From the NCBI GenBank assembly GCA_029432815.1, contig JAROBA010000027.1:22728-86727 (forward strand): DNA of 64,000 bases, in the 5' to 3' direction. The notes below the pieces were generated by a model. It did no database searches, was not told the origin of the DNA, and was given only the letters and a program-made list of their open reading frames with translations. A program made the translations under genes and the position numbers. The DNA comes from Pontiellaceae bacterium B1224. Its GTDB lineage: Bacteria > Verrucomicrobiota > Kiritimatiellia > Kiritimatiellales > Pontiellaceae. Positions 8,210 to 15,892 of this stretch are shown here, one piece after another; position 1 is the stretch's first letter, and every line of letters starts with the position of its first letter.

Positions 8210-9472
8210 ATGGCTTTAGATTTCACAAAACACCCCTGCTTTAACCCGGATGTAAAAGGCAAGTTCGGACGTGTTCATCTGCCAGTCGCCCCGAAGTGCA
8301 ACATTCAGTGCGGCTACTGCAACCGGAAATATGATTGCGTGAATGAGAGCCGCCCCGGCGTGACCTCCAACGTGCTCTCTCCCGGCCAGGCATTGTACTA
8401 CGTCAACGATCTGGTGGAGTCCGGCAAACCGATTTCGGTGGTGGGTATTGCCGGCCCCGGCGATCCTTTCGCCAATCCGGAAGCGACCATGGAAACGCTC
8501 CGCCTGATCCGCAAGCGCCATCCCGATATGCTGCTGTGCGTTTCCACCAACGGCCTCGGCGTCGGCCCCTATATTGCCGAGCTGGCCGAACTGGAAGTAA
8601 GCCACATCACGATTACGATGAATGCCATCGATCCGGAAATCGGAGCGAAGGTATACAGCTGGGTGCGCGACGACAAAAAACCGTTGCGCGGAATCGAAGC
8701 CGCCGAGCTGTTGTTGCAGCGCCAGATTCAGGCCATGAAATCCATCAAAGCGCATGGCATCACGCTGAAGATTAATACCATCCTGATTCCGGGTGTGAAC
8801 GATGGCGAATCGCTGGATGCCGTTGCTTCTTTTGCCAAAGCCGAAGGGGCCGACCTGCATAATATTATTCCGCTCTGCCCGGTTGAAGGCACCACATTCG
8901 AAGACGCGGAAGAACCGACCCCGGCCCAGATTCATGCCGCCCGCGATATTGCCGGGCAGTATATGCCGCAGATGACACACTGCCAGCGTTGCCGGGCCGA
9001 CGCCTGCGGTCTGCTGGCTGAAGGCACCACGCAGGAAACGCTCGAAAAAATTCAGGAAGCCGCCAACGCGCCGGTCAACCCGGACGAGGAACGTCCCTAT
9101 GTGGCCATCGCAACTCGCGAAGGTGTGCTGGTGAATCAGCATCTCGGCGAAGCCACTACGCTGGATATTTATGAAGAGCAGCATGGCACCTTCCAGCAGG
9201 TCGAAACGCGCACAACGCCCGACACGGGTGGCGGAGAAGAACGCTGGGGTATGCTGGCGGCATCACTTAAAGATTGCCGCGCCATTCTGGTTTCGGGCGT
9301 GGGTCCCAAACCAACCCGCGTGCTGCGCGATTCCGGGCTTAAAGTGATTGTGATGGAAGGGCTGATTGAAGAAGCCCTTTCCAAAATCTATGCCGGCGAA
9401 ACCATCCGCGCTCCCATCCGCCCCACCAAATGCGGCGAAAAATGTGCCGGCGACGGCGGGGGATGCGGTTAA
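8210..9472 (+). CDS. nifB: NifB radical SAM FeMo-cofactor precursor synthase with NifX-like end
   Basis: A 420-residue protein. NifB makes the 8Fe-9S-C precursor (NifB-co) from SAM and [4Fe-4S] units. Near the start, CNIQCGYC is the radical SAM Cx3Cx2C motif, followed by NRKYDC and later VVGIAGPGDPFANP and HCQRCRADACG, all typical of NifB. Residues about 295-410 (YVAIATREGVLVNQHLGEAT) form a dinitrogenase iron-molybdenum cofactor (NifX/NafY-type) domain, the usual two-domain NifB layout. The C-terminus ends in a short Cys/Gly-rich tail (KCGEKCAGDGGGCG). A 12-copy 7-bp tandem repeat starts at the stop codon. Confidence 0.93.
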   Translation: MALDFTKHPCFNPDVKGKFGRVHLPVAPKCNIQCGYCNRKYDCVNESRPGVTSNVLSPGQALYYVNDLVESGKPISVVGIAGPGDPFANPEATMETLRLIRKRHPDMLLCVSTNGLGVGPYIAELAELEVSHITITMNAIDPEIGAKVYSWVRDDKKPLRGIEAAELLLQRQIQAMKSIKAHGITLKINTILIPGVNDGESLDAVASFAKAEGADLHNIIPLCPVEGTTFEDAEEPTPAQIHAARDIAGQYMPQMTHCQRCRADACGLLAEGTTQETLEKIQEAANAPVNPDEERPYVAIATREGVLVNQHLGEATTLDIYEEQHGTFQQVETRTTPDTGGGEERWGMLAASLKDCRAILVSGVGPKPTRVLRDSGLKVIVMEGLIEEALSKIYAGETIRAPIRPTKCGEKCAGDGGGCG

Positions 9473-9556
9473 CGTGAAACGTGAAACGTGAAACGTGAAA
9501 CGTGAAACGTGAAACGTGAAACGTGAAACGTGAAACGTGAAACGTGAAACGTGAAA
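9473..9556. repeat. tandem repeat, 12 x CGTGAAA
   Basis: Twelve perfect copies of the 7-base unit CGTGAAA follow the nifB stop. The same words occur in opposite orientation downstream (CACGTTTCACG near 9604), so the block could fold back. Dispersed single copies flank other genes (near 14513, 24121, 27231, 48430). Confidence 0.95.
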
Positions 9557-9667
9557 TTTTTCCATACCTTGGAAACTAGAAAAGGAAAATCACGACTCAA
9601 TCGTCACGTTTCACGCACAACTTAAAATTTAACACCAAACTAACTACCAACATCAGGGGAACAACAC

Positions 9668-9976
9668 ATGCCAATAGCAAAACCGGAAATGCACTTTTTT
9701 ATCTGTAACTCATACCGCGTAGCGGGAGAAGCAAAGGGGACTTGTAATGCCAAACAAGCGGGTGAACTGCTCGCGTATCTCGACACCGAAATTCTTGATC
9801 GCGGCATGGATGCCCAAGTCTCTGGCTGCGGCTGCCTGAAAGTATGCACGGAAGGCCCGGTCATGGTCGTCTATCCGGAAGGAAAGTGGTTCGGACGGGT
9901 CGATGAGGAAAAACTTGATGCCATCCTCGACGCTATCGAAGATGGTGAGGATACCAGTGAACTCGAACTTGCCTAG
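9668..9976 (+). CDS. thioredoxin-like [2Fe-2S] ferredoxin
   Basis: A 102-residue protein with a thioredoxin-like fold pattern and four conserved cysteines: Cys in HFFICNSYR, GTCNAK, and the pair CGCLKVC followed by EGPVMVVYPEG. This is the (2Fe-2S) ferredoxin family that includes Azotobacter Shethna protein I-type ferredoxins and the NuoE C-terminal domain. It lies behind nifB, where similar ferredoxins are often found, so electron supply to nitrogenase or cofactor assembly is likely but inferred. GGGGAAC precedes the ATG. Its last 20 bases overlap the next gene. Confidence 0.85.
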   Translation: MPIAKPEMHFFICNSYRVAGEAKGTCNAKQAGELLAYLDTEILDRGMDAQVSGCGCLKVCTEGPVMVVYPEGKWFGRVDEEKLDAILDAIEDGEDTSELELA

Positions 9977-10142
9977 TTGCAAACACGATCACGACAACGG
10001 CTCATACTGTGGAACACAGGATGGCCGTTGGGTAAAATCGGTTAAAGAATATGTCAAAGATCTGGACTTCGGAGAAGTGACGTTGACCGTGCACAACGGT
10101 CACGTCGTCCAGGTTCAGAAAACAGAAAAGATACGGTTTTAG
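9957..10142 (+). CDS. YezD-like small protein (DUF2292)
   Basis: A 61-residue protein starting at GTG 9957, preceded by GAGG at seven bases; it overlaps the ferredoxin end by 20 bases, which suggests translational coupling. The C-terminal half reads WVKSVKEYVKDLDFGEVTLTVHNG then VVQVQKTEKIRF, the pattern of the YezD/DUF2292 family, small proteins of unknown function often found near sulfur, molybdenum or nitrogen metabolism genes. The N-terminus here adds a Cys/His-containing segment (PSCKHDHDNGSYC) which might bind a metal; that is inference. Confidence 0.8.
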   Translation: MNSNLPSCKHDHDNGSYCGTQDGRWVKSVKEYVKDLDFGEVTLTVHNGHVVQVQKTEKIRF

Positions 10143-10186
10143 ACACTCGACCAGTACCTACAAACCGTAGACGAAAAGAGAATTCC

Positions 10187-10714
10187 ATGACTACTGAACC
10201 CGACAAAACCGTTACCCTCAACCTGATCGGCACCATCCGCACCACGCACACCACGGCAGACAATATTCCAGTGCAGCCCGTTGGCAGTAGCGATGAAGGG
10301 GTTGTGGAACTCTTTCCCGAATATGCAGAGGGCTTGGTGGATGTCGATGGATTCTCACACGTCATGCTCCTCTTTCATCTGCATGAGATGAAGAAGGATT
10401 TTAAACTGACCATTACGCCTTTCATGGATAATAAAGAGCACGGAGTTTTTGCCACGCGCTCCCCTTCCCGCCCGGCGGCAATTGGCCTATCGACCGTGAA
10501 GGTAAAAAAGGTCGAGGACAACAAACTCTATTTTGAAGGCGCGGATATGCTCGATGGCTCCCCGCTTATCGACATCAAGCCCTTCTTCCGAAATGTGGAC
10601 AATCGACCCGATGCCATCAGCGGGTGGCTGGAAAACAAGGATGCCGAGATTGCATCGAAGCATCGGTCGGACGACCGATTTATGGAACGGAAAGCCATCC
10701 ATAAAATGCACTGA
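10187..10714 (+). CDS. TrmO-like (TsaA/YaeB) SAM-binding protein
   Basis: A 175-residue protein with LIGTIRTTHT near the start, LVDVDGFSHVMLLFHLH, and FATRSPSRPAAIGLSTVKV, the hallmark order of the TsaA/TrmO beta-barrel family. Escherichia coli TrmO methylates t6A37 in threonine tRNA. Short homologues occur in nif and molybdenum clusters of anaerobes with an unproven role, so I do not claim tRNA methylation here. GAGA precedes the ATG. The gene follows the YezD-like gene by 44 bases and precedes an outer-membrane protein and modA. Confidence 0.82.
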   Translation: MTTEPDKTVTLNLIGTIRTTHTTADNIPVQPVGSSDEGVVELFPEYAEGLVDVDGFSHVMLLFHLHEMKKDFKLTITPFMDNKEHGVFATRSPSRPAAIGLSTVKVKKVEDNKLYFEGADMLDGSPLIDIKPFFRNVDNRPDAISGWLENKDAEIASKHRSDDRFMERKAIHKMH

Positions 10715-10817
10715 TATTTTTGTTAATCATCGCCTACCGGAAATACCGGCGGCTTCTTAAAACATAATACAGGTCTACGCTTCCTGACATACAGGTGTCG
10801 CAGTCGGAGACCGAATC

Positions 10818-11471
10818 ATGAAACAATTCACAACCGCACTTACCCTTTTTTGCGGAGCAGCACTAACCACCCAGGCATGGGATCAGGGCGAAAATGCCAT
10901 CTGGCTCGAAGGTACCGTTCGAGGAAACATTACAGACCAACTCAGTGCATCACTGAAGGAACAGGTACGTTATCGGGAAAGTGATGGCTTCTATTTTTAC
11001 CGATATACCGATTTCGGACTGGGTTGGAAATTTTCCAATGCCTGGAATGTTACCGCCCAATACCGCTATGTGACCGCCCGCAAAGAGGGAGGAAACTGGG
11101 TTGCAAAACCAATGACCCATGTGAATGTGAACAACAAACTTCCGTTGGGTCCCGTAAAACTCAGCACCCGGCTTCGGTTCGGATTTATTGACATTGAAAG
11201 TGCCGACAATCAAACGCTGATCTGGCCGCGATTCGTATTAAATTTATCCAAATCCTGGGTGGGCCTGAACCCCTACGCGGCCTTTGAAACCATCTATGAC
11301 ATCGAGCAGAATCTGGTGTTCCGGAATCGGTTCGAGGGCGGACTGACCTATTCGCCAACCAAAATGCTCTCCTTGAAAATGTTCCTGATGCAGCAGCTGA
11401 CTCGTACCGCATCCAATTCGACGTGGACGGAAGCCTATAATGCGGGCGCTGGTGCAACGCTTAAATTTTAA
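10818..11471 (+). CDS. DUF2490-type outer-membrane beta-barrel protein
   Basis: A 217-residue exported protein: signal peptide (about residues 1-20, cleavage after TQA), then alternating beta strands rich in aromatic residues (FYFYRYTDFGLGWKF, WNVTAQYRYV, FRNRFEGGLTYSP) and a C-terminal phenylalanine, the pattern of an outer-membrane barrel and of DUF2490. Function unknown. It ends nine bases before modA1, so it probably shares its transcript; an uptake or porin role for molybdate is a guess from context. CGGAGA precedes the ATG. Confidence 0.7.
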   Translation: MKQFTTALTLFCGAALTTQAWDQGENAIWLEGTVRGNITDQLSASLKEQVRYRESDGFYFYRYTDFGLGWKFSNAWNVTAQYRYVTARKEGGNWVAKPMTHVNVNNKLPLGPVKLSTRLRFGFIDIESADNQTLIWPRFVLNLSKSWVGLNPYAAFETIYDIEQNLVFRNRFEGGLTYSPTKMLSLKMFLMQQLTRTASNSTWTEAYNAGAGATLKF

Positions 11472-11480
11472 GGGGACCAC

Positions 11481-12224
11481 ATGAAAACAATAAAGATACT
11501 CATTTTCATCAGCCTTGGTCTGACCGCGTCGTATGCAGAAGACGGGAACACATTACGCATTTTTGCGGCGGCCGGAACAACCCCGGCCATGAAAGAGATT
11601 GCTCAGCAATACACTCGGAAGACCGGCACCGCAATTGTATTTAATTTCGCCAATTCCGGAATCCTGGCCCGGCAAATTAATGCCGGTGCGGAATTCGACC
11701 TCTTCTTTTCCGCCAACGAAAAGTGGATGGATTATGTGGAGGAAAAAGCGCTCATTGAGCCTTCAACCCGCATCACGTTGCTTGAGAATGAAATGGTGAT
11801 TGTGGTTCCGAAAGGCCATTCACCCGATTTCGATTTGTCAGCACCGGACGTGGAGCGTTTTGCGGTGGGCGACCAAGCCACGCCCATCGGAATCTATGCC
11901 AAACAGGCGTTCACCCAACTGGGTTGCTGGGATTCGCTCCAACCGCATCTTTGTGTGGGCGATACCGTCAACAAAGTGCTGAACTATGTCGCACTCGGCG
12001 AAGCCGATGCGGGCGCGGTTTTCCGGTCGGTTGCGCATTGCGCATCGAACCAGGTTGATATGGCCTGCATCGTACCCGCTGCGTTGCACAGCCCGATCCG
12101 CTTTCCGATTGCAGCGGCACAACGTTCGCCGGAGCGCATGGCCTTTATTGCCTACCTCCAATCGCAACCCGCTCAGAACCTCTTCAACAAATACGGATGG
12201 ACCCCATGCAAAATAGAAAAATAA
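11481..12224 (+). CDS. modA: molybdate-binding-protein-like ModA, divergent copy
   Basis: A 247-residue exported binding protein: signal peptide to about residue 19, then LRIFAAAGTTPAMKEI, FNFANSGILARQI, FDLFFSANEKWMDYV and GIYAKQAFTQLG, the ModA layout. Compared with the second copy at 13026, ligand-region positions differ: GAVFRSVA replaces the usual GIVYxTDA (Phe for the binding Tyr), and the stretch VPAGLYA reads TPIGIYA. It may have altered specificity (molybdate versus tungstate) or act with the DUF364 gene that overlaps its end. It shares an operon with the DUF2490 barrel, not directly with modBC. Confidence 0.8.
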   Translation: MKTIKILIFISLGLTASYAEDGNTLRIFAAAGTTPAMKEIAQQYTRKTGTAIVFNFANSGILARQINAGAEFDLFFSANEKWMDYVEEKALIEPSTRITLLENEMVIVVPKGHSPDFDLSAPDVERFAVGDQATPIGIYAKQAFTQLGCWDSLQPHLCVGDTVNKVLNYVALGEADAGAVFRSVAHCASNQVDMACIVPAALHSPIRFPIAAAQRSPERMAFIAYLQSQPAQNLFNKYGWTPCKIEK

Positions 12225-12949
12225 CAGAAGAACTGAAAAATCAATTAAACCGGCTCGCCATAGAAAATGACTGGCTCAGCCGATCGCTGAAAATCAGCTG
12301 CGCCGCCCTGACGGCAGAAGAAGCCATCGGCACCCCGGACCAAATGGATTACCCCATCCAGAAAGGCCGCGAAACCATGCTGGAAGTCACCTTCGGCGAG
12401 CACCGCGGGCAGGCTTTCACGCGGGAAGTGGTGCGCAACCGAACGTATACCTTGCATGAAGTATTGGCCCTGGAGCTGGATTCCGACTGGAAACGGGCGG
12501 TGCTCATTGCTTCAGCCAACGCCATGTTCACCGCTGCCGGATGCGTCAGCAACACCGTACACTGCCGGAACAAAGGACCGGCACGCTGTGCAGAGCACCT
12601 TTCGGAAATTACCCAAAATGAAAAGGTAGCCCTGTTCGGCCTGCAGCCGCGGTTTCTTGAAAAGTTGAACCAGCTGGGCGAAGTCCGCTGTGTTGATATC
12701 GATCCGGATGTGATCGGAACCCAACCCGATGGAATCGAAATTGAACCGCCGGAACACACCCGGGAATTATTCGACTGGGCGGATCGGATTTTGGTGACCG
12801 GCTCCGCAACGGTGAACGACACGTTCGACCGTTTTCTAGATGCCAAAAAACCGATTCACGTTTTCGGAACCACCGGCGCCGCCGTCAGCTTTATCCGGGA
12901 ACTCCCGCGCTATTGTCATGCGGATGAGTTGGCAGAAGTGGCGATATAA
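12206..12949 (+). CDS. DUF364-family protein (putative heavy-metal chelation)
   Basis: About 247 residues. An N-terminal part resembles DUF4213 (QAFTREVVRNRTYTLHEVLALEL), and the C-terminal Rossmann-like part (KVALFGLQPRFLEKLNQLG, DRILVTGSATVNDTFDRFL, HVFGTTGAA) is the DUF364 pattern. The conserved ASANAMF and the cysteines near residues 116-128 are visible. DUF364 proteins occur with nitrogenase and metal-transport genes; biochemistry is unproven. The start overlaps modA1 by 19 bases at ATG 12206 (GGATGG upstream), with ATG 12197 as the alternative. The next sigma-54 promoter starts six bases after the stop. Confidence 0.75.
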   Translation: MQNRKITEELKNQLNRLAIENDWLSRSLKISCAALTAEEAIGTPDQMDYPIQKGRETMLEVTFGEHRGQAFTREVVRNRTYTLHEVLALELDSDWKRAVLIASANAMFTAAGCVSNTVHCRNKGPARCAEHLSEITQNEKVALFGLQPRFLEKLNQLGEVRCVDIDPDVIGTQPDGIEIEPPEHTRELFDWADRILVTGSATVNDTFDRFLDAKKPIHVFGTTGAAVSFIRELPRYCHADELAEVAI

Positions 12950-12954
12950 CCCCG

Positions 12955-12970
12955 TGGCACACTCCATGCA
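12955..12970 (+). promoter_or_regulatory. sigma-54 promoter of modA2
   Basis: TGGCACACTCCATGCA: GG (12956-12957) and GC (12968-12969) ten bases apart. The predicted transcript start near 12981 favours the ATG at 13026 as the modA2 start, because an earlier in-frame ATG (12987) would have its AAGG outside the transcript. Confidence 0.85.
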
Positions 12971-13025
12971 TATTAAGGTACTTAAAATGGACTTACACAG
13001 AAAAAACCTCTCAGATACGACAATC

Positions 13026-13817
13026 ATGAAAATTATTGCGACATTTTCGTTTCTTTTATTCATCGTACAGCTTTCCTCAGCCGACCTTGCGGTCTTTGCG
13101 GCAGCCAGTACAACCGATGCCATGACCGAACTCGCAGCCGCCTTTAAAGCCGACGATGGAGACTCGGTTCAATTCAACTTTGCTTCGTCCGGCGCGCTGG
13201 CCCGACAGATTGATTCCGGCGCACCGGCCGATGTTTTTGTTTCGGCCAACACCAAATGGATGGATTGGCTGGAAGAAAAATCGGTCCTCCAAAAAGGAAG
13301 CCGATTCAACTTGGCCGCCAACACATTGGTCCTCATTGCTCCACCCGGTTCACCGCTCAAATTCGATGGCCAGGTCGACGGCCGCGTCGCCGTGGGCGAT
13401 TTCAAAAGTGTTCCGGCGGGCTTGTATGCCCAAGAGGCGCTGGACTACATGGGCTGGTTGAACGATTGGAAACCCAAACTGGTGATGGCGTCCAATGTTC
13501 GAACGGCATTGCTCTATGTGCAACGGGGCGAAGTGGCCGCTGGTATTGTCTACGCGACCGATGCCAAAGCCGCCGGACTTCCAGTCGTTGGAACTTTTCC
13601 CGCCGAATCCCACAGCCCAATCGTCTATCCCGTTGCGGCGGTTTCGAAAAACAAAACGGCCCTTAAATTTTTGGAATTCCTGAGAACCGACATGGCCAAA
13701 GTCATTCTTAAAAAACACGGTTTCACAGCCCCAGAAGAAAACATTAAACACAAAGACACAAAGGTCTCAAAGCAAGCAGGACTGAAGAAATATCCTTCTT
13801 CGTGCCCTTCGTGTTAG
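13026..13817 (+). CDS. modA: ModA molybdate-binding protein
   Basis: A 263-residue periplasmic molybdate-binding protein with a signal peptide (residues 1-19), then LAVFAAASTTDAMTEL, FNFASSGALARQI, DVFVSANTKWMDWL, VPAGLYAQEALDYMG and GIVYATDAKAAGL, which carry the usual oxyanion-binding positions. The start is taken at 13026, where the signal peptide begins cleanly; ATG 12987 is possible. The last 20 or so residues (IKHKDTKVSKQAGLKK and on) are encoded by a dispersed hairpin repeat and are not part of the ModA fold. modB starts eight bases after the stop. Confidence 0.9.
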   Translation: MKIIATFSFLLFIVQLSSADLAVFAAASTTDAMTELAAAFKADDGDSVQFNFASSGALARQIDSGAPADVFVSANTKWMDWLEEKSVLQKGSRFNLAANTLVLIAPPGSPLKFDGQVDGRVAVGDFKSVPAGLYAQEALDYMGWLNDWKPKLVMASNVRTALLYVQRGEVAAGIVYATDAKAAGLPVVGTFPAESHSPIVYPVAAVSKNKTALKFLEFLRTDMAKVILKKHGFTAPEENIKHKDTKVSKQAGLKKYPSSCPSC

Positions 13818-13818
13818 A
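13747..13818. repeat. hairpin repeat inside the modA2 3' end
   Basis: AACACAAAGACACAAAGG on one side and CCTTCTTCGTGCCCTTCGTGTT on the other form an imperfect inverted repeat. It is of the same family as 6557-6627. Here it is translated as the C-terminal tail of ModA2. Confidence 0.7.
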
Positions 13819-13825
13819 AACTCTG

Positions 13826-14530
13826 ATGCTTAGTCTCTCCCCATCCGAATGGAGCGCCATCTGGCTCTCGCTGAAAGTCGCGACGAGCGTGGCCGTGGTT
13901 ACGATCGTGCCCGCCGTGCTGCTCGGCTGGTTTCTGGCGCGGCGGGAGTTCCGCGGCAAGATGCTTGTGGAGAGTCTCGTGCATGCTCCGCTGGTGATGC
14001 CCCCCGTCGTGACCGGCTACCTTTTGCTGGTCATCTTCGGCCGCCACGGCTTCATGGGGCAGTGGCTGGAAAGCTGGTTTGGCATACGGCTCATCTTCAC
14101 GTGGCAAGGGGCCGTGCTGGCCTCGGCCATTGTGGCCCTGCCGTTGGCGGTGCGCTCGGTACGACTGGCCATTTCGCTCGTTGACCAACGCCTGGAAGAA
14201 GCCGCGCTAACCTTGGGTTATCATCCGCTACGCATCTTCTTCAAGGTGACACTCCCACTGGCCTGGCCCGGAATTCTCGGCGGAATTCTGCTCGCCTTTT
14301 CGCGCAGCCTCGGCGAATTCGGAGCAACGATTACCTTTGCCGGAAATATTGAAGGCTCCACGCAAACCCTCCCGCTCGCCATCTATTCCGCCCTCCAGGT
14401 TCCCGGCGAAGAAACCGTTGCCATGAAATTAGTCATCGCGTCACTCATTTTATGTTTTGCCAGCCTGTTTATTTCCGAAGCCTTAACCCGTAAAGCAAAG
14501 AAAAAGATGAGCGTGACGAGTGAAACGTGA
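13826..14530 (+). CDS. modB: ModB molybdate ABC transporter permease
   Basis: A 234-residue inner-membrane permease with five or six helices. The ABC-permease coupling motif is clear: EEAALTLGYHPLRIFFKVTLPLAWPG, followed by GILLAFSRSLGEFGATITFAGN, the ModB signature. The ATG at 13826 is preferred; a GTG 24 bases earlier would start inside the repeat that ends modA2. The C-terminal residues MSVTSET are written by a GTGAAACGTGA repeat, so the repeat again forms the end of the protein. It works with ModA2 and ModC. Confidence 0.9.
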   Translation: MLSLSPSEWSAIWLSLKVATSVAVVTIVPAVLLGWFLARREFRGKMLVESLVHAPLVMPPVVTGYLLLVIFGRHGFMGQWLESWFGIRLIFTWQGAVLASAIVALPLAVRSVRLAISLVDQRLEEAALTLGYHPLRIFFKVTLPLAWPGILGGILLAFSRSLGEFGATITFAGNIEGSTQTLPLAIYSALQVPGEETVAMKLVIASLILCFASLFISEALTRKAKKKMSVTSET

Positions 14531-14596
14531 GTCTGAATTTCCAAGGACTGGAACCCGAGCCATCACGCCTCACGGCTCAATCGTCACTTTACATAA

Positions 14597-15685
14597 ATGA
14601 ACCTCGATATTGACATCTATCTGAAACAAGGGCGCTTCCTGCTCGACGCACAATTCAAGTGTTTTGAATCTGCATTGGGTATCTTTGGCCCATCGGGCTG
14701 CGGAAAAAGCACGCTGTTCCGAGCGCTGGCTGGCTTGGTGCGTCCGGATGGCGGTCATATTGTACTAGGTGATGTCACGTTGTTTGACGCCGCCCAACAT
14801 ATTTTTGTTCCGCCACACAAACGAAACATCGGCTTGGTTTTTCAGGATGCCCGCCTTTTCCCGCACTGGTCGGTCGAGCAAAACCTGCGCGCCGGAGAAT
14901 GCCTGAAGGAACGCATCAAAAATCGACCCTATGGCTTCGACGATATCATCGACCTGCTCAATATCCGTCCCTTGATCAATCGTTCCGTCGATGATTTATC
15001 CGGCGGCGAAAAGCAACGCATTGCCATTGGCCGAACCCTGCTCGCACACCCGAAGCTGCTGTTGATGGATGAACCGGTCACCGGTCTGGACATTTCGCTG
15101 AAGATGCAGATTCTACCGTTCCTCGCGAAGGTACACCAGACGCTGGAAATTCCCACCATTCTGATCAGCCATGACCTCGGCGAAATTCTGCAGCTGACGG
15201 ATCGGCTGTTGCTCATGCGCGACGGCAGGGCGGTCGGATGCAATACGCTCGATAAGCTCGTTCAGGATCCGCATACCCTTCAGGAGCTTAAAGGCGCCGA
15301 CCTGACCAACCTGATCCGGGTTCGTGTCAAACAGCACAACGAAGAACGCGGCATCACCCAGTTGCAGGTCTTCGACAACCCTGAACAGATCATCCGCATG
15401 GAATGGTGCCCGGAACTGATCCCCGGCGCTGAAATTAATATCGGAGTTTCCGCCAATCAGATTGCGCTGGCCGCCGGGCGAATCGATGCCATTTCCATGC
15501 GCAACCAGCTGCCCGGAACTGTGGTTAAAATCGTGCACGCACCCGACCGGTCCATCTGCCACATCGAAACCACTGCCGGCCTGCTATTTGTTGAAATCAC
15601 GCCCGGAACCGAGCAGGACCTGAGCCTGATCGATGGCTCCGAAATCTGGGTTCTGTTCAAAAGTATGTCGATCCAGCGGCTTTGA
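14597..15685 (+). CDS. modC: ModC molybdate ABC transporter ATPase
   Basis: A 362-residue ATPase. Visible are Walker A GPSGCGKST (about residues 31-39), Q-loop VFQDARLFPHW, signature LSGGEKQR, Walker B LLLMDEP and the switch His in ISHD. Residues about 290-355 (QLPGTVVKIVHAPDRSICHI) form the TOBE/mop molybdate-binding domain, which in ModC senses substrate. It follows modB by 66 bases, a gap filled by a GTGAAACGTGA/TCACGGCTCA hairpin with an imperfect TTCCAA palindrome. It is the last gene before the nirBD promoter. Confidence 0.93.
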   Translation: MNLDIDIYLKQGRFLLDAQFKCFESALGIFGPSGCGKSTLFRALAGLVRPDGGHIVLGDVTLFDAAQHIFVPPHKRNIGLVFQDARLFPHWSVEQNLRAGECLKERIKNRPYGFDDIIDLLNIRPLINRSVDDLSGGEKQRIAIGRTLLAHPKLLLMDEPVTGLDISLKMQILPFLAKVHQTLEIPTILISHDLGEILQLTDRLLLMRDGRAVGCNTLDKLVQDPHTLQELKGADLTNLIRVRVKQHNEERGITQLQVFDNPEQIIRMEWCPELIPGAEINIGVSANQIALAAGRIDAISMRNQLPGTVVKIVHAPDRSICHIETTAGLLFVEITPGTEQDLSLIDGSEIWVLFKSMSIQRL

Positions 15686-15738
15686 TTTCCAACCTCTGGA
15701 AGTCCTCGGAACAAAACATTATTGTAATACATTATCAT

Positions 15739-15756
15739 ATTACTCCCATTTTTGTT
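15739..15756 (+). promoter_or_regulatory. candidate activator element upstream of nirBD
   Basis: ATTACTCCCATTTTTGTT is matched at 17 of 18 bases by 25519-25536, upstream of narK. Both lie about 90-110 bases before a sigma-54 promoter, a usual distance for enhancer-binding proteins. The element is not palindromic, so the factor is unknown. Confidence 0.4.
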
Positions 15757-15844
15757 TTTACCGCTAAATTCCGGCTTCCTGCATAAAAATCACTTCCCTT
15801 TCGTTTTCAAATACTTACAAAAGCAAACCCCACCTCCTTTTCGA

Positions 15845-15860
15845 TGGCACACCCTGTGCA
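15845..15860 (+). promoter_or_regulatory. sigma-54 promoter of nirBD
   Basis: TGGCACACCCTGTGCA with GG (15846-15847) and GC (15858-15859) ten bases apart. The nirBD ATG follows 32 bases later. Confidence 0.85.
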
Positions 15861-15892
15861 TATAGGCCCGTTTAATTATAGAGGTGCTTTAC

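Noticed and set aside
9473..9556. CRISPR-like array
   Set aside because: The unit is 7 bp with no spacers; it is a simple tandem repeat. No CRISPR array or cas gene was seen anywhere.
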